DNA of 64,000 nucleotides. Source: Bacillota bacterium. Its GTDB lineage: Bacteria > Bacillota > Clostridia > Acetivibrionales > DSM-1351. Positions 33,527 to 43,514 of the stretch are shown one piece after another. Made by a program: the position numbers and the translations under genes. The stretch is taken from the NCBI GenBank assembly GCA_023409265.1, contig JAEYHZ010000004.1:186001-250000 (forward strand), written 5' to 3'. The notes beneath the pieces are model-generated. The model worked only from the letters and a program-made list of their open reading frames with translations. It searched no databases and was not told the DNA's origin. Each line of letters starts with the position of its first letter. Within the stretch, counting starts at the first letter, position 1.

Positions 33527-34741
33527 TTACAGCTTTCCGGTTATGAACAAATCCATGAGTTTATAGCCATCCTCAACGAAAATGCCTGTCTTTTCAGCTT
33601 CTGCTTCATCATAACTGTGTGCCGGTGACTCTATTTCATTTGTGCTGTCATAAATTATGAAGGGAACAGGCTCTGAGGTATGCGTCCTTAAGCTCAAGGG
33701 TGTCGGATGGTCAGGCAGCACCAGAACCTTGTATTCCTTATGCTTCTTAAGTCCTTCCAGTATCGGAGCAACAACCTTACGGTCAAGATATTCAATTGCT
33801 TTTACCTTGTTCTCAATTTCATATCTGTGTCCGCATTCATCGGGAGCTTCAACGTGAACATAAACAAAATCCCTGCCGCTGTCCAGAGCTTCAATCGCCG
33901 CATTTGCCTTTCCGATAAAGTTGGTATGGATATTGCCTGTAGCACCTTCAACATCAACAGATTGCAGTCCTGCGCACAAACCGATACCTTTTAATAAATC
34001 CACGGCTGAAATCATGGTTCCGGTCTTATTGTATTTTTCACTAAAGGAGGCCAGAGCCGGCTTTTTACCCTCTCCCCAGAGCCATATGGAATTAGCAGGG
34101 CGGAGGCCGCGAGCCTTTCTGGCTTGATTAACAGGATGATCTTTCAGTATTTCATAGCTCTTTTTCATCAAATCAAGCAGCAGACCTGACTCCTCTCTGG
34201 GAAGGTACTCTGTAACCTTTCTTTCCAGAATATCATGGGGAGGTGTACAGCCAAGTCCGGTTTTGCCGTTACTCCAAACCATACAGTGTCTGTAGCTTAT
34301 GCCGGGATAAAAATTTATGGTATCTGTTTTTAATTCATCATTTACAGCTTCTATGAGAATTCTGGCTTCATCAGTTGAAATTTCATCGGAACTGTAGTCT
34401 ATCATGGTTTTATCCGCATAATTTACTTCTGCTTCCGATAAATATACCAGATTACAGCGAAGTGCAACGTCGTTCGGTAAAAGCTCGATTCCCATACTTA
34501 CGGCCTCCAGCGGAGACCTGCCTGTATAGTATATTTTCGGGTTATAACCCATTACTGAAAGGTTTGCTGCATCACTTCCGGGAGGAATGCCTTCGGGAAC
34601 AGTTTTTACAAGGCCTACAGTACCCTTTTGTGCAAGCATATCTATATTTGGCTTTTTTGCATATTGAAGAGGAGTCTTGTTATCCAACTCCTGCATGGGA
34701 TAGTCTGCCATGCCGTCACCTAAAACAACAACATATTTCAT
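33527..34741 (-). CDS. apgM: Cofactor-independent phosphoglycerate mutase (archaeal type)
   Basis: Interconverts 2- and 3-phosphoglycerate in glycolysis. The 404-aa alkaline-phosphatase-superfamily protein shows the metal site GDGMADYP at the N-terminus, PPGSDAANLSVMGYNP, and YVHVEAPDECGH followed by LPDHPTP near the C-terminus. This is the ApgM rather than the GpmI type, common in clostridia. It is the first gene past the leuA convergence and stands alone, 55 bases beyond the glnS stop. Confidence 0.93.
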   Translation of the reverse strand: MKYVVVLGDGMADYPMQELDNKTPLQYAKKPNIDMLAQKGTVGLVKTVPEGIPPGSDAANLSVMGYNPKIYYTGRSPLEAVSMGIELLPNDVALRCNLVYLSEAEVNYADKTMIDYSSDEISTDEARILIEAVNDELKTDTINFYPGISYRHCMVWSNGKTGLGCTPPHDILERKVTEYLPREESGLLLDLMKKSYEILKDHPVNQARKARGLRPANSIWLWGEGKKPALASFSEKYNKTGTMISAVDLLKGIGLCAGLQSVDVEGATGNIHTNFIGKANAAIEALDSGRDFVYVHVEAPDECGHRYEIENKVKAIEYLDRKVVAPILEGLKKHKEYKVLVLPDHPTPLSLRTHTSEPVPFIIYDSTNEIESPAHSYDEAEAEKTGIFVEDGYKLMDLFITGKL

Positions 34742-34796
34742 ATAGTCTCCATTTCTGCCGGGAATAAATGAATCCCCGGCATGACCCCATTAATTG

Positions 34797-36515
34797 TTAA
34801 CCCTTTGTTGCCACCTTGGCCCAGGTGTCTTTCAAACCAACTGTGCGGTTGAATACCAGCTTGTTTTCGGTTGATGTGGTATCAACGCAGTAATAGCCCA
34901 TTCTGAGGAACTGGAATCTGTCGCCCGGCTTTGCCTTCACTAGATCGGGCTCAACCATGCAGTTCTCCAGAAGCTCCAGAGAATTTGGATTAATGTTTGC
35001 TCTGAAGTCTTTACCTTCTTCCACATCCTCAGGGTCGATTTTCATAAATAAATGATCGTATAAACGAATCTCTGCCTTCACTGCGTGTGATGCCGATACC
35101 CAGTGCAGTGTTCCTTTTACCTTTCTTCCGTCAGGCGAGTTGCCGCCCTTGGAAGCAGGATCGTAAGTGCATCTCAGCTCAATAATTTCTCCGGTAGTTT
35201 CATCCTTTACTACACTCTGACAGGTGATAAAGTAGGTATTCTTTAAACGGACCTCCTTACCTGGAGCCAGTCGGAAGAACTTATTGGGAGGCTTCTCCAT
35301 GAAGTCCTCCTGTTCAATATATATTTCGCGTGAGAACGGCAGCTTTCTTGTGCCCATCTCAGGATTTTCAGGATTGTTTTCTACATCAAACCATTCAACC
35401 TGACCTTCAGGATAGTTCTCTATTACAACCTTTAAGGGTCTCAGTACAGCCATAACTCTTGAGGCGCTGAAGTTCAGATCATCTCTGATACAATGCTCAA
35501 GTAATGCGAAGTCAACAAGACTGTTGTTTTTTGCCACTCCTATTTTTTCGCAGAAGGTCCGGATGGAACCCGGTGTATAGCCCCTTCTTCTTAAACCTGA
35601 AATAGTAGGCATTCTAGGGTCATCCCAACCATCAACATACTTTTCATTAACCAGCTGCAGAAGCTTACGTTTGCTCATTTGGGTATAGGCGAGATTGAGT
35701 CGTGCAAATTCAATCTGTCTGGGTTTTGCAGGCAAATCAATATTATCTCTCACCCAATCATAGAGAGGTCTGTGATCTTCAAATTCAAGTGAACACAGAG
35801 AATGGGTAATACCTTCAACCACATCCTCAATCGGATGAGCATAGTCATACATGGGGTATATACACCATTGATTACCGGTTCTATGGTGATGGGCTCTTAG
35901 AATTCTGTAAATTACAGGGTCCCTCATATTTATATTTGGAGAAGCCATGTCTATTTTAGCTCTAAGAACTTTTGAACCATCGGGGAATTCACCGTTTTTC
36001 ATTTTTTCAAACAAATCAAGGTTTTCTTCAACAGATCTATCCCGGTAAGGGCTGTTTTTACCAGGCTCGGTAAGCGTTCCCCTGTGCTCTCTGATCTGTT
36101 CGGCAGTAAGATCGCATACAAAGGCTTTGCCGGCTTTAATAAGCTTTACTGCGCAATCAAACATTATTCCAAAATACTCGGAGGCGTAAAACATATTGTC
36201 CCAGTCAAAGCCAAGCCATTTAACATCTTCCTGAATTGATTCAACGTATTCAACATCTTCCTTGCTTGGGTTGGTATCGTCAAAACGCAGGTTGCATTTT
36301 CCGCCATACTTGATTGCAGTACCAAAGTCTATGCATATGGCTTTTGCATGGCCTATGTGGAGATATCCGTTAGGTTCGGGCGGAAATCTGGTACGGATGG
36401 TGTTATCGGGTATTCTTCCTGAAGCAAGTTCCTCATCAATTATATCGTAGATAAAGTTTGAGACAGCTGCACTTTCTTCTTCATTTATTGAATTATCTAA
36501 AATTTCGTCTGACAT
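34797..36515 (-). CDS. glnS: Glutaminyl-tRNA synthetase
   Basis: Charges tRNA-Gln with glutamine. The 572-aa class I synthetase has PPEPNGYLHIGHAKAI (HIGH motif), DDTNPSKEDVEYV, and MSKRKLLQL (KMSKS equivalent), then an anticodon-binding beta-barrel region. ATG 36515 is favoured by AAAGGAGG on the minus strand; a longer reading to 36539 lacks it. It lies 31 bases behind gltX and shares the T-box leader. The presence of GlnS suggests direct charging; GatCAB is not in the window. Confidence 0.95.
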   Translation of the reverse strand: MSDEILDNSINEEESAAVSNFIYDIIDEELASGRIPDNTIRTRFPPEPNGYLHIGHAKAICIDFGTAIKYGGKCNLRFDDTNPSKEDVEYVESIQEDVKWLGFDWDNMFYASEYFGIMFDCAVKLIKAGKAFVCDLTAEQIREHRGTLTEPGKNSPYRDRSVEENLDLFEKMKNGEFPDGSKVLRAKIDMASPNINMRDPVIYRILRAHHHRTGNQWCIYPMYDYAHPIEDVVEGITHSLCSLEFEDHRPLYDWVRDNIDLPAKPRQIEFARLNLAYTQMSKRKLLQLVNEKYVDGWDDPRMPTISGLRRRGYTPGSIRTFCEKIGVAKNNSLVDFALLEHCIRDDLNFSASRVMAVLRPLKVVIENYPEGQVEWFDVENNPENPEMGTRKLPFSREIYIEQEDFMEKPPNKFFRLAPGKEVRLKNTYFITCQSVVKDETTGEIIELRCTYDPASKGGNSPDGRKVKGTLHWVSASHAVKAEIRLYDHLFMKIDPEDVEEGKDFRANINPNSLELLENCMVEPDLVKAKPGDRFQFLRMGYYCVDTTSTENKLVFNRTVGLKDTWAKVATKG

Positions 36516-36546
36516 GTATTTACCTCCTTTATGCTGCATTTAGTGT

Positions 36547-38001
36547 TTATAGGGCTGCTTTAAGCTTATCGATGCCTGTTTTGATTCTCTTTATAGTTTC
36601 TTCTTTTCCAAGTATATCAGCAATTTCAATAGCTCCACCAGGGGTGACAGCCTTACCGGAAATAGCGGTTCTTACCGGCCACAGCATAAGGCTGTTTTTA
36701 ATACCCAGAGCTTCAATATGAGCAAATAAATTTTCATGAATAACTTCAAAATTCCAGTCACTGATTGCTTCAAGCACAGGTAAAGCTGAATTGAGGCTAT
36801 CCAAAGAATTTTCAAGTGTAGTTTTACTTTTCTTATGAACATACATCTGAATATCATAGTCGGGAAGTACATCAATAAAGTCTATGGTTTCAGGTATTGT
36901 AGTCAGAACTTCAGTTCTTAACTGGAGTAGTTTGCTCAATTTAAGGGTATCAATATTCTTGTTGGTGATGGCTTTCTCATAATAGGGAAGAGCCAGCTTG
37001 TGGAACTCTTCCACAGGCATTTTTCTGATATATTCACCATTCATCCAGGTTAGCTTGTTAATATCGAATATGGCTGGTGATTTACTGATGCCACTGATGT
37101 CGAATACTTCCTCAAGTTCCTTGAGAGAATAGATCTCCCGTGTGTCTCCGGGACTCCAACCCAGCAGTACAACATAGTTGACAATAGCCTCAACCAGATA
37201 ACCCATTTCAATCAAATCCTCAAAAGAAGGATCTCCGGCTCTTTTGCTCATTTTCCGGCCTGAACCTGTCAAAATAAGCGGTACATGAACATAGGTCGGG
37301 ATATCCCAGCCATATGCCTGGTACAAAAGATTGTATTTAGGAGTGGAGGCAAGGTATTCATTTCCTCTTACTACATGTGTTATAGCCATCTGATGGTCAT
37401 CGATAACATTTGCAAAGTTATAGGTTGGAAGACCATCCGTCTTTATGAGAATCTGGTCGTCAAGCTCGCTGTTTTCAACGGTAATTGTTCCGTAAACAGC
37501 ATCCTCAAAGCTTGTGGAACCTGTGTCAGGCATTTTCTGTCTTATTACGTAAGGCTCGTTGTCTGCCAGCTTCTGTGCGATTTCTTCTTTGGAGAGTTTC
37601 AAACAATGTCGGTCATATCTGTGGCCGTGGCCGGCAGCCTCCTGCTCTTCTTTTAACGCTGCCAATCTTTCCTTTGAGCAGAAACAATAGTAGGCTCCAC
37701 CCAGCTCAACCAGCTTTTTAGCGTATTCCAGGTACATGCCCTTTCTCTCGCTCTGTACATAGGGGCCGTAGTTTCCGCCTATATCAGGACCTTCATCGTG
37801 AACAAGTCCTGCCGTTTTTAGAGTCTTGTATATAACGTCAATTGCACCTTCAACAAAGCGTTCCTGATCAGTGTCCTCTATTCTTAAAATGAACTTACCA
37901 TTTTCTTTTTTAGCTATCAGGTATTCGTACAAAGCAGTCCTTAAATTACCGATGTGCATATAGCCTGTCGGACTCGGTGCATATCTTGTTCTTGCTTGCA
38001 T
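36547..38001 (-). CDS. gltX: Glutamyl-tRNA synthetase
   Basis: Charges tRNA-Glu. The 484-aa class I synthetase has APSPTGYMHIGNLRTALYEY near the N-terminus, RIEDTDQERFV, and KMSKRAGDPS. Its first gene position behind a T-box leader makes it the head of a gltX-glnS operon. ATG 38001 follows a GGAGCC-type ribosome site. Confidence 0.95.
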   Translation of the reverse strand: MQARTRYAPSPTGYMHIGNLRTALYEYLIAKKENGKFILRIEDTDQERFVEGAIDVIYKTLKTAGLVHDEGPDIGGNYGPYVQSERKGMYLEYAKKLVELGGAYYCFCSKERLAALKEEQEAAGHGHRYDRHCLKLSKEEIAQKLADNEPYVIRQKMPDTGSTSFEDAVYGTITVENSELDDQILIKTDGLPTYNFANVIDDHQMAITHVVRGNEYLASTPKYNLLYQAYGWDIPTYVHVPLILTGSGRKMSKRAGDPSFEDLIEMGYLVEAIVNYVVLLGWSPGDTREIYSLKELEEVFDISGISKSPAIFDINKLTWMNGEYIRKMPVEEFHKLALPYYEKAITNKNIDTLKLSKLLQLRTEVLTTIPETIDFIDVLPDYDIQMYVHKKSKTTLENSLDSLNSALPVLEAISDWNFEVIHENLFAHIEALGIKNSLMLWPVRTAISGKAVTPGGAIEIADILGKEETIKRIKTGIDKLKAAL

Positions 38002-38041
38002 ATTATCTGGCTCCTTCCCATAATATAGTAATTAAATTATA

Positions 38042-38415
38042 TAATAAAAAAACCTTTCGTCCATATGCAGGACGAAAGGTTAATCTTCCGCGGTACCACC
38101 GTGCTTGGCAAAGCCCACTCCAGGAGTTATTAAATAATAAACAGCCATCCTTGTATACTGGTTTATTATTTACATATCCCTTTTCTCTATAACGGGAGAA
38201 CCCGTCAAACTTACTTTCATAAAGTCAATTAGAAACTGTCTGCATTGACATCATGTTTTTTCAGCCTGAAGCTCAGATACCTGTTTCCATCAGTGTTCAT
38301 ACCGGATTTCCACCATCGCCGGCTCTCTGGAAGTCCAATTGCAGGGCAATTGACTTTAGGAACTTAAAGACGTACTTATTATCGTCATTGCTAATAATAA
38401 AGTATAAATAATAGT
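38042..38415 (-). ncRNA. T-box leader of gltX-glnS
   Basis: On the minus strand the order is stem I (AGAGAGCCGG near 38328), the T-box core GTGGTACCGCG (38088-38098) and a terminator with a perfect 12-bp stem aacctttcgtcc / ggacgaaaggtt (38051-38081) and a T run. By alignment with the leuA leader the candidate specifier is CAG (Gln) in GAAACAGGTATCTGAG; GAA (Glu) lies right before it, so either reading is possible. Confidence 0.9.
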
Positions 38416-38423
38416 TGTTTTTT

Positions 38424-38453
38424 ATTATATTATTTTACTTAAATATGTGTCAA
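38424..38453 (-). promoter_or_regulatory. Sigma-A-type promoter of the gltX T-box transcript
   Basis: On the minus strand TTGACA (38453-38448) and TATAAT (38429-38424) with an 18-base spacer. Confidence 0.72.
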
Positions 38454-38463
38454 GGTTTCTTAC

Positions 38464-40065
38464 CTATTTCAACAAATCAAAAATACCTTGAATACCCTTT
38501 TCTTCAAAATTAATCATTTTTTTGAAACTTCCCAGTTCATCCTTAACAATATCATTTAACAGACTTTGACCCAGAACTTCCACCGGTGCCAGATCATCTG
38601 TAAAGATAAGTTCTGAATCGGAGACTTCCTTCAGGTTTTCCCTCACATACAGAGAAACCCTGTATAAAGGATTTTCCTCATCAAGGATACCTGTATTTTT
38701 TTCAAAGTTACTAAGCATATCCTTATCATTTGACGCAAAAAGCAAAAGATTGGTACTGGTCTTTATATCGCAGGTAAATACTTTTTTCATTACACTTTTT
38801 ACTGTTTGGCTGAGGTATTGATTTATAGGATTGTCGCCCTTGGATTTCATATTAATATTGAGGATTATTATACCTCCGGGTTTCAGATGTCCGGATACTT
38901 CTGAAAAAAACTCTTTTGTAGACATATGAAAGGGAATAGTTATGTCGTGATAAGCATCCACCATGATAACATCATATGTCCTACAGTTTTTATCTGATAA
39001 AAAGGTACGGCCGTCTGTCTCGTAAATGGTTGCCTCGTCATCTGTTACTCCAAAGTATTTTTTTGACAGCTCAACTATTTTTGAATCTATTTCGACAGCA
39101 TCGGTTTTGACATTTTTATAATATATTTTTGACTGTTTGGCATATGTACCGGTACCATTGCCAAGTATAAGCATATCAAGCTTTCCATTGGGATTGAAGT
39201 CTTTTATAAACTGAGGTGCCATCAAAGCATAATCATAGTACAGTCCGGACAGCTTGTTGTCTTTTCTATAAACCGACTGAACACCAAAAGCAACATTTGT
39301 TGAAAGGTACACTGCATCTTCGTCTTCTGAAACCTGCAAATAGTTATAGACTGATTCGTCTTCAACGATACAATCTTTCCAGAAGGCATAGGAGTTGGAT
39401 ATAGGAAGAAATATAAGCACCAGCATCAAACCGGAGCTTACCATTATTCTGATTACCTTTACTTTCTTAATTAAAAAATAACTTAAGCAGATTAAATTTA
39501 AAATTAAAGAAAAAAGCAGAAAAGTTTTGTGTGTTCCAATAAAAGGGATTGTAACAAAAGTAGGTAAGAATGTTCCGATAATGCTTCCTATAGTGTTCAT
39601 AGCGTATATTTTACCGGTTGTCTTTCCTGCATTTTCAAGATCAGTAACACCCAGCTTCACCAAATATGGGGAGACCATACCCAGACCTATTAAAGGAACC
39701 GAGAATAAAACAAGACAGGATATTGCAGTACCCGTAACCAGCAGGTCATTAGGAAAGAATAATGCCAACAAGCCTGTAATAGCTATAATAACATATTTTC
39801 CGATAAACGGTATAACAGCGATCCATAAAGCAGCACCCCAAATTATCATATACAGCCTGCCAAGACCGTTATTTTTGTCAGCAGATCTTCCGCCAAAAAT
39901 GTTTCCAATACTCAGGGAAATCATGATTAAACCTATAATTACTGTCCAAATAATCTGAGAGGTTCCGAAGGTAGGAGCTAAAAGTCTTGAAATACTTAAT
40001 TCAACTGCCATAACTGACATTCCACAAAAAAACGAGGTGGCATACAAAAGAAGCTTATTTTCCAT
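38464..40065 (-). CDS. Fused MFS-like / spermidine-synthase-like membrane protein
   Basis: A 533-aa protein. The first about 215 residues are hydrophobic, with eight or so membrane segments resembling the N-terminal part of SpeE-fused transporters (VELSISRLLAPTFGTS, GGRSADKN). The last about 290 residues are a Rossmann methyltransferase-like spermidine-synthase domain with ILGNGTGTYAKQ, AVEIDSKIV and MVDAYHD. The second Asp fits the family, but aminopropyl transfer is unproven for such fusions. ATG 40065 is chosen for AGGAAAA upstream; longer readings (to 40152) lack a site. Confidence 0.88.
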   Translation of the reverse strand: MENKLLLYATSFFCGMSVMAVELSISRLLAPTFGTSQIIWTVIIGLIMISLSIGNIFGGRSADKNNGLGRLYMIIWGAALWIAVIPFIGKYVIIAITGLLALFFPNDLLVTGTAISCLVLFSVPLIGLGMVSPYLVKLGVTDLENAGKTTGKIYAMNTIGSIIGTFLPTFVTIPFIGTHKTFLLFSLILNLICLSYFLIKKVKVIRIMVSSGLMLVLIFLPISNSYAFWKDCIVEDESVYNYLQVSEDEDAVYLSTNVAFGVQSVYRKDNKLSGLYYDYALMAPQFIKDFNPNGKLDMLILGNGTGTYAKQSKIYYKNVKTDAVEIDSKIVELSKKYFGVTDDEATIYETDGRTFLSDKNCRTYDVIMVDAYHDITIPFHMSTKEFFSEVSGHLKPGGIIILNINMKSKGDNPINQYLSQTVKSVMKKVFTCDIKTSTNLLLFASNDKDMLSNFEKNTGILDEENPLYRVSLYVRENLKEVSDSELIFTDDLAPVEVLGQSLLNDIVKDELGSFKKMINFEEKGIQGIFDLLK

Positions 40066-40386
40066 GTTATGTTTTTCCTGTCCTTTCATAAGTAAGTGTG
40101 AATTTCCACGAGGCAAAGGTGTCCTCAAGGATGCCAAGGATATGGTCACCACTTGAAAGTTAAAACAGTACCCGCCACCTATAGGGAGGGTAGCTATTGC
40201 CTCATTATATAGTTTATAACATATTAGGTTGTTTGTGAAATGGTTATTTTTTTTAAGTAAGCTGCACTTTCAAAATTTAAATCATACAATATAGTAGAAT
40301 TTTTTAAATCTTAAAATATAGTATAAATACTATAGTATAATTTTTTTAAAACTCCGGTTCAAACGTTAGGAGGACAGGAAATTTTT
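40066..40386. other. Intergenic region upstream of the fused membrane protein
   Basis: Contains a small GC-rich hairpin TACCC/GGGTA (40169-40192) in the probable leader of the minus gene, then AT-rich DNA with a TATAAT (40336-40341) pointing to the + strand small ORF. Nothing else recognised. Confidence 0.45.
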
Positions 40387-40500
40387 GTGGGTATGGAATA
40401 TCCTTTTTTCCCGAATGATCGGATACCCGAAGGCAATAGAAGCCGGACTACAGCTGATGAAGGACTTGAGAACACTGTGGGAACAATAATAATTATATAA
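40387..40500 (+). CDS. 37-codon ORF with its own ribosome site and terminator
   Basis: GTG 40387 (or ATG 40393) follows two purine-rich sites, AGGAGG at 40368-40373 and AGGA at 40376-40379. The peptide starts MGMEYPFFPNDRIPEG and ends in a run of isoleucines (TIIII). A terminator at 40526-40569 closes the unit, so this looks like an independent short transcript. No family recognised. Confidence 0.45.
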   Translation: MGMEYPFFPNDRIPEGNRSRTTADEGLENTVGTIIII

Positions 40501-40525
40501 ATTGACATGATATATTCAGGAATAA

Positions 40526-40569
40526 GCAAAGGCAGTAACAGGGTATCTAATGCTGCTTTTGTTTTTTTT
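40526..40569 (+). terminator. Rho-independent terminator of the small ORF
   Basis: Stem caaaggcag / ctgcttttg (one G-U pair) followed by eight T. Confidence 0.7.
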
Positions 40570-40838
40570 GTCACCTTACTTCTCCATAAATAAAGTATAT
40601 GTCGTAAAATAAAATAAATAAATCTTGTATACAATGAACAAGTTGTATATAATAAAAGTGGTGCATATACTTGGTTTCAAGTCATATGACCAGGTGCTAA
40701 AATAAAATACATAATAAATTGAAATACTTTTAATGTAAAGTTTTAAATATTTGTGTAGAAAAAGTACGCAAAAATTTAAAGCTAATTTATTTTAAAAATC
40801 AAATGAATATTGTCTGAACAAGAAAGGGGATTATTGTT

Positions 40839-41834
40839 ATGAATTTTCTAGAGCAGATTGTGAGCAGAGCAAAAACTGATATCAAAACAATCGTACTTCC
40901 TGAAAGCACTGATATTAGAACTATAAAAGCTGCTGCCATGATTCAGGAACAGGGAATAGCCAACATTATACTTGTTGGCAACAGGGATGAAATAAAGAAG
41001 TTGGGTGGAGATCTTGACATTTCAAAGGCTCAAATTGTCGACCCTGCTAATTTTGATAAATTTGATGAGTATGTTAACACTTTATATGAACTGAGAAAAG
41101 CAAAAGGTATGACTTTGGAACAGGCTAAAAAGCTCTTAAGTGAAAATCCTTTGTATTTCGGAATAATGATGGTTAAGCTCGGAGCTGCCGATGGAATGGT
41201 GGCAGGTGCAATTAACTCAACAGGAAACACACTCAGACCTGCTCTTCAGATATTGAAAACAGCACCTGGAGCAAAACTTGTTTCAGCTTTCTTCATAATG
41301 GTAGTTCCTGACTGCGAATACGGTGAAAATGGTGTATTTGTTTATGGTGATAGCGGCCTTGTTGAAAATCCAAACGCTGAAGAACTTTCAGAAATCGCAA
41401 TAGCTTCGTCAAAATCCTTCAAGAGCCTTGTACAGGCTGAGCCGGTTGTGGCAATGCTCTCTTATTCAACCTACGGCAGTGCAAAAAGTGAATTGACAGA
41501 AAAAGTTGTTGAAGCTACAAAGCTAGCAAAGGAGAAAGCACCTGAACTTCAGCTTGACGGAGAGCTTCAGGCAGATGCAGCCATAGTAGCTTCAGTTGGA
41601 CAGTCAAAGGCACCTGGAAGTCCGGTAGCAGGTAAAGCAAACGTTCTGATCTTCCCTGATCTGAACTGTGGAAACATTTCATACAAGCTCACTCAGAGAT
41701 TGGCTAAAGCTGATGCCTACGGTCCAATTATTCAAGGTCTTGCGAAACCAGTTAATGACCTTTCCAGAGGCTGCAGTGCTGAAGATATAGTTGGCGTTGT
41801 TGCCATTACATGTGTTCAGGCTCAGAATATGTAG
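40839..41834 (+). CDS. pta: Phosphate acetyltransferase
   Basis: Converts acetyl-CoA and phosphate to acetyl phosphate. The 331-aa PTA_PTB-family protein has the N-terminal VLPESTD and the motifs KLGAADGMVAGAINSTGNTL (split in two), VSAFFIM and the C-terminal NDLSRGC. AAAGGGG precedes ATG 40839. It lies 208 bases before ackA, and no terminator is visible between them, so the pair is probably cotranscribed for ATP production from acetyl-CoA. Confidence 0.96.
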   Translation: MNFLEQIVSRAKTDIKTIVLPESTDIRTIKAAAMIQEQGIANIILVGNRDEIKKLGGDLDISKAQIVDPANFDKFDEYVNTLYELRKAKGMTLEQAKKLLSENPLYFGIMMVKLGAADGMVAGAINSTGNTLRPALQILKTAPGAKLVSAFFIMVVPDCEYGENGVFVYGDSGLVENPNAEELSEIAIASSKSFKSLVQAEPVVAMLSYSTYGSAKSELTEKVVEATKLAKEKAPELQLDGELQADAAIVASVGQSKAPGSPVAGKANVLIFPDLNCGNISYKLTQRLAKADAYGPIIQGLAKPVNDLSRGCSAEDIVGVVAITCVQAQNM

Positions 41835-42042
41835 TAACAGTAAAGGGTAAAATAAGATTGCTGAAGCACCAGGGTTTATCCTGTGAAAAGCAGTGAAAAG
41901 CCAACGTTTCAGGGGTTAATTTCAAGGGTTTAATTTTAGGGATTAATTAAGAAAGGCCGGTATAACACCGTCTGGAATTAATATAGCAGTTAAAATTGAG
42001 GGTTGTCAGTGAAATATAAATTATTGGGGAGATGAATTATAA

Positions 42043-43236
42043 ATGAAGGTTTTAGTAATTAACGCAGGTAGTTCTTCATTAAAATATCAGCTTATTGATA
42101 TGACTAATGAGTCGGTTCTTGCAAAAGGACTTTGTGACAGAATAGGTATCGAGAATTCATTTATCAAGCAGTCAAGAGGAGAAGAGGAAGCAGTTGTTGT
42201 CAGTAAGGTTTTAAAGAACCACAAAGATGCAATTGAGGCTGTTATAAGCGCTCTAACCGATGATAAAATAGGTGTCATAAAGAGTATGTCTGAAATATCT
42301 GCAGTTGGACACAGAATCGTTCACGGCGGAGAAAAATTTAACAGCTCGGCAGTTATAGATGAAAAAGTTATGGAAGCTGTTAAGGAATGTATTGACATTG
42401 CTCCACTTCACAACCCGCCAAATATAGTTGGTATTGAAGCATGTCAGCAGATAATGCCAAATGTTCCTATGGTAGGTGTGTTCGATACAACCTTCCACAG
42501 CTCAATGCCTGAACAAGCTTATCTGTATGCGATACCTTATGAACTTTACCAGAAGTATGGAATAAGAAAGTATGGTTTCCATGGAACCTCTCACAAGTAT
42601 GTTTCGGAAAGAACTGCCGAATTACTTGGCAAGCCGCTAAGCGAATTAAAGATAATAACATGCCATCTTGGTAACGGATCAAGTATTTGTGCAGTTAACA
42701 AGGGTAAATCAATTGACACTTCAATGGGCTTTACACCATTACAGGGACTTGCAATGGGAACCAGAAGTGGTACCATAGACCCTGAAGTTGTTACCTTCCT
42801 CATGGAAAAGGAAGACCTTACTGTTAAAGGTATCAGCACACTGTTAAACAAAAAATCAGGTGTATTGGGCGTTTCAGGTGTAAGCAGCGATTTCAGAGAC
42901 CTTCATGCAGCAGCTGAAGAAGGAAACAAACGTGCACAACTGGCACTGGATATATTTGCATATGGTGTTAAGAAGTTTATCGGTGAATATATAGCAGTTA
43001 TGAATGGCGTAGATGCAATAGTATTTACAGCAGGTATCGGTGAGAATAATTCAGTAATAAGAACAATGGTTCTGGATAATATGGACTTCTTTGGCATCAA
43101 GATTGATGCTGAGAAAAACAAGATCAGAGGTCAGGAAATAGATATCAGTACCCCGGATGCCACAGTCAGGACACTTGTTATTCCAACTAATGAAGAACTT
43201 GCAATTGCAAGAGAGACTATAAGACTTCTGAAATAA
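42043..43236 (+). CDS. ackA: Acetate kinase
   Basis: Makes ATP and acetate from acetyl phosphate and ADP. The 397-aa protein opens with the NAGSSSLKYQL nucleotide-fold motif and shows VGHRIVHGG, DTTFHSSMP, YGFHGTSHKYV, CHLGNGSSICA and the GIGENN motif near the C-terminus. Length is as usual for AckA. GGGGAG precedes ATG 42043. Confidence 0.97.
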   Translation: MKVLVINAGSSSLKYQLIDMTNESVLAKGLCDRIGIENSFIKQSRGEEEAVVVSKVLKNHKDAIEAVISALTDDKIGVIKSMSEISAVGHRIVHGGEKFNSSAVIDEKVMEAVKECIDIAPLHNPPNIVGIEACQQIMPNVPMVGVFDTTFHSSMPEQAYLYAIPYELYQKYGIRKYGFHGTSHKYVSERTAELLGKPLSELKIITCHLGNGSSICAVNKGKSIDTSMGFTPLQGLAMGTRSGTIDPEVVTFLMEKEDLTVKGISTLLNKKSGVLGVSGVSSDFRDLHAAAEEGNKRAQLALDIFAYGVKKFIGEYIAVMNGVDAIVFTAGIGENNSVIRTMVLDNMDFFGIKIDAEKNKIRGQEIDISTPDATVRTLVIPTNEELAIARETIRLLK

Positions 43237-43320
43237 TTTCTTCATTAATATTGTAAAGAGTTATTCATTAATATTATAGAGAGTTGATTATTAGGTAATA
43301 ATATAATTCAAACAACTGAT

Positions 43321-43357
43321 TTTATACTCAACTTTCCGCAAGAGGGTTGAGTATAAA
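43321..43357 (+). terminator. Terminator after ackA
   Basis: Perfect 12-bp stem tttatactcaac / gttgagtataaa with a 13-base loop. Confidence 0.7.
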
Positions 43358-43372
43358 TTTGATTAGATTTGA

Positions 43373-43420
43373 GTGTATATAAAGTGTATATAAAGTGTAT
43401 ATATTGAGTGTATATTATTA
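43373..43420. repeat. Short tandem repeat, 11-base unit
   Basis: Four adjacent copies of a gtgtatata-type unit between ackA and the yceD promoter. Confidence 0.6.
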
Positions 43421-43456
43421 GATGAGAAATCAATACAAATTACCGAAATTGAATTA

Positions 43457-43485
43457 TTGACAAAAGATGTATTAGTTAGTATAAT
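43457..43485 (+). promoter_or_regulatory. Sigma-A promoter of yceD-rpmF
   Basis: TTGACA (43457-43462) and TATAAT (43480-43485) with a 17-base spacer, 30 bases before the gene. Confidence 0.85.
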
Positions 43486-43514
43486 ATCAGTTGTCGGTTT
43501 TTAAGAGGTTGCTA

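Noticed and set aside
40359..40634. 91-codon minus-strand ORF
   Set aside because: It covers the + strand small ORF and its terminator. It has a poor start signal and low-complexity hydrophobic content.
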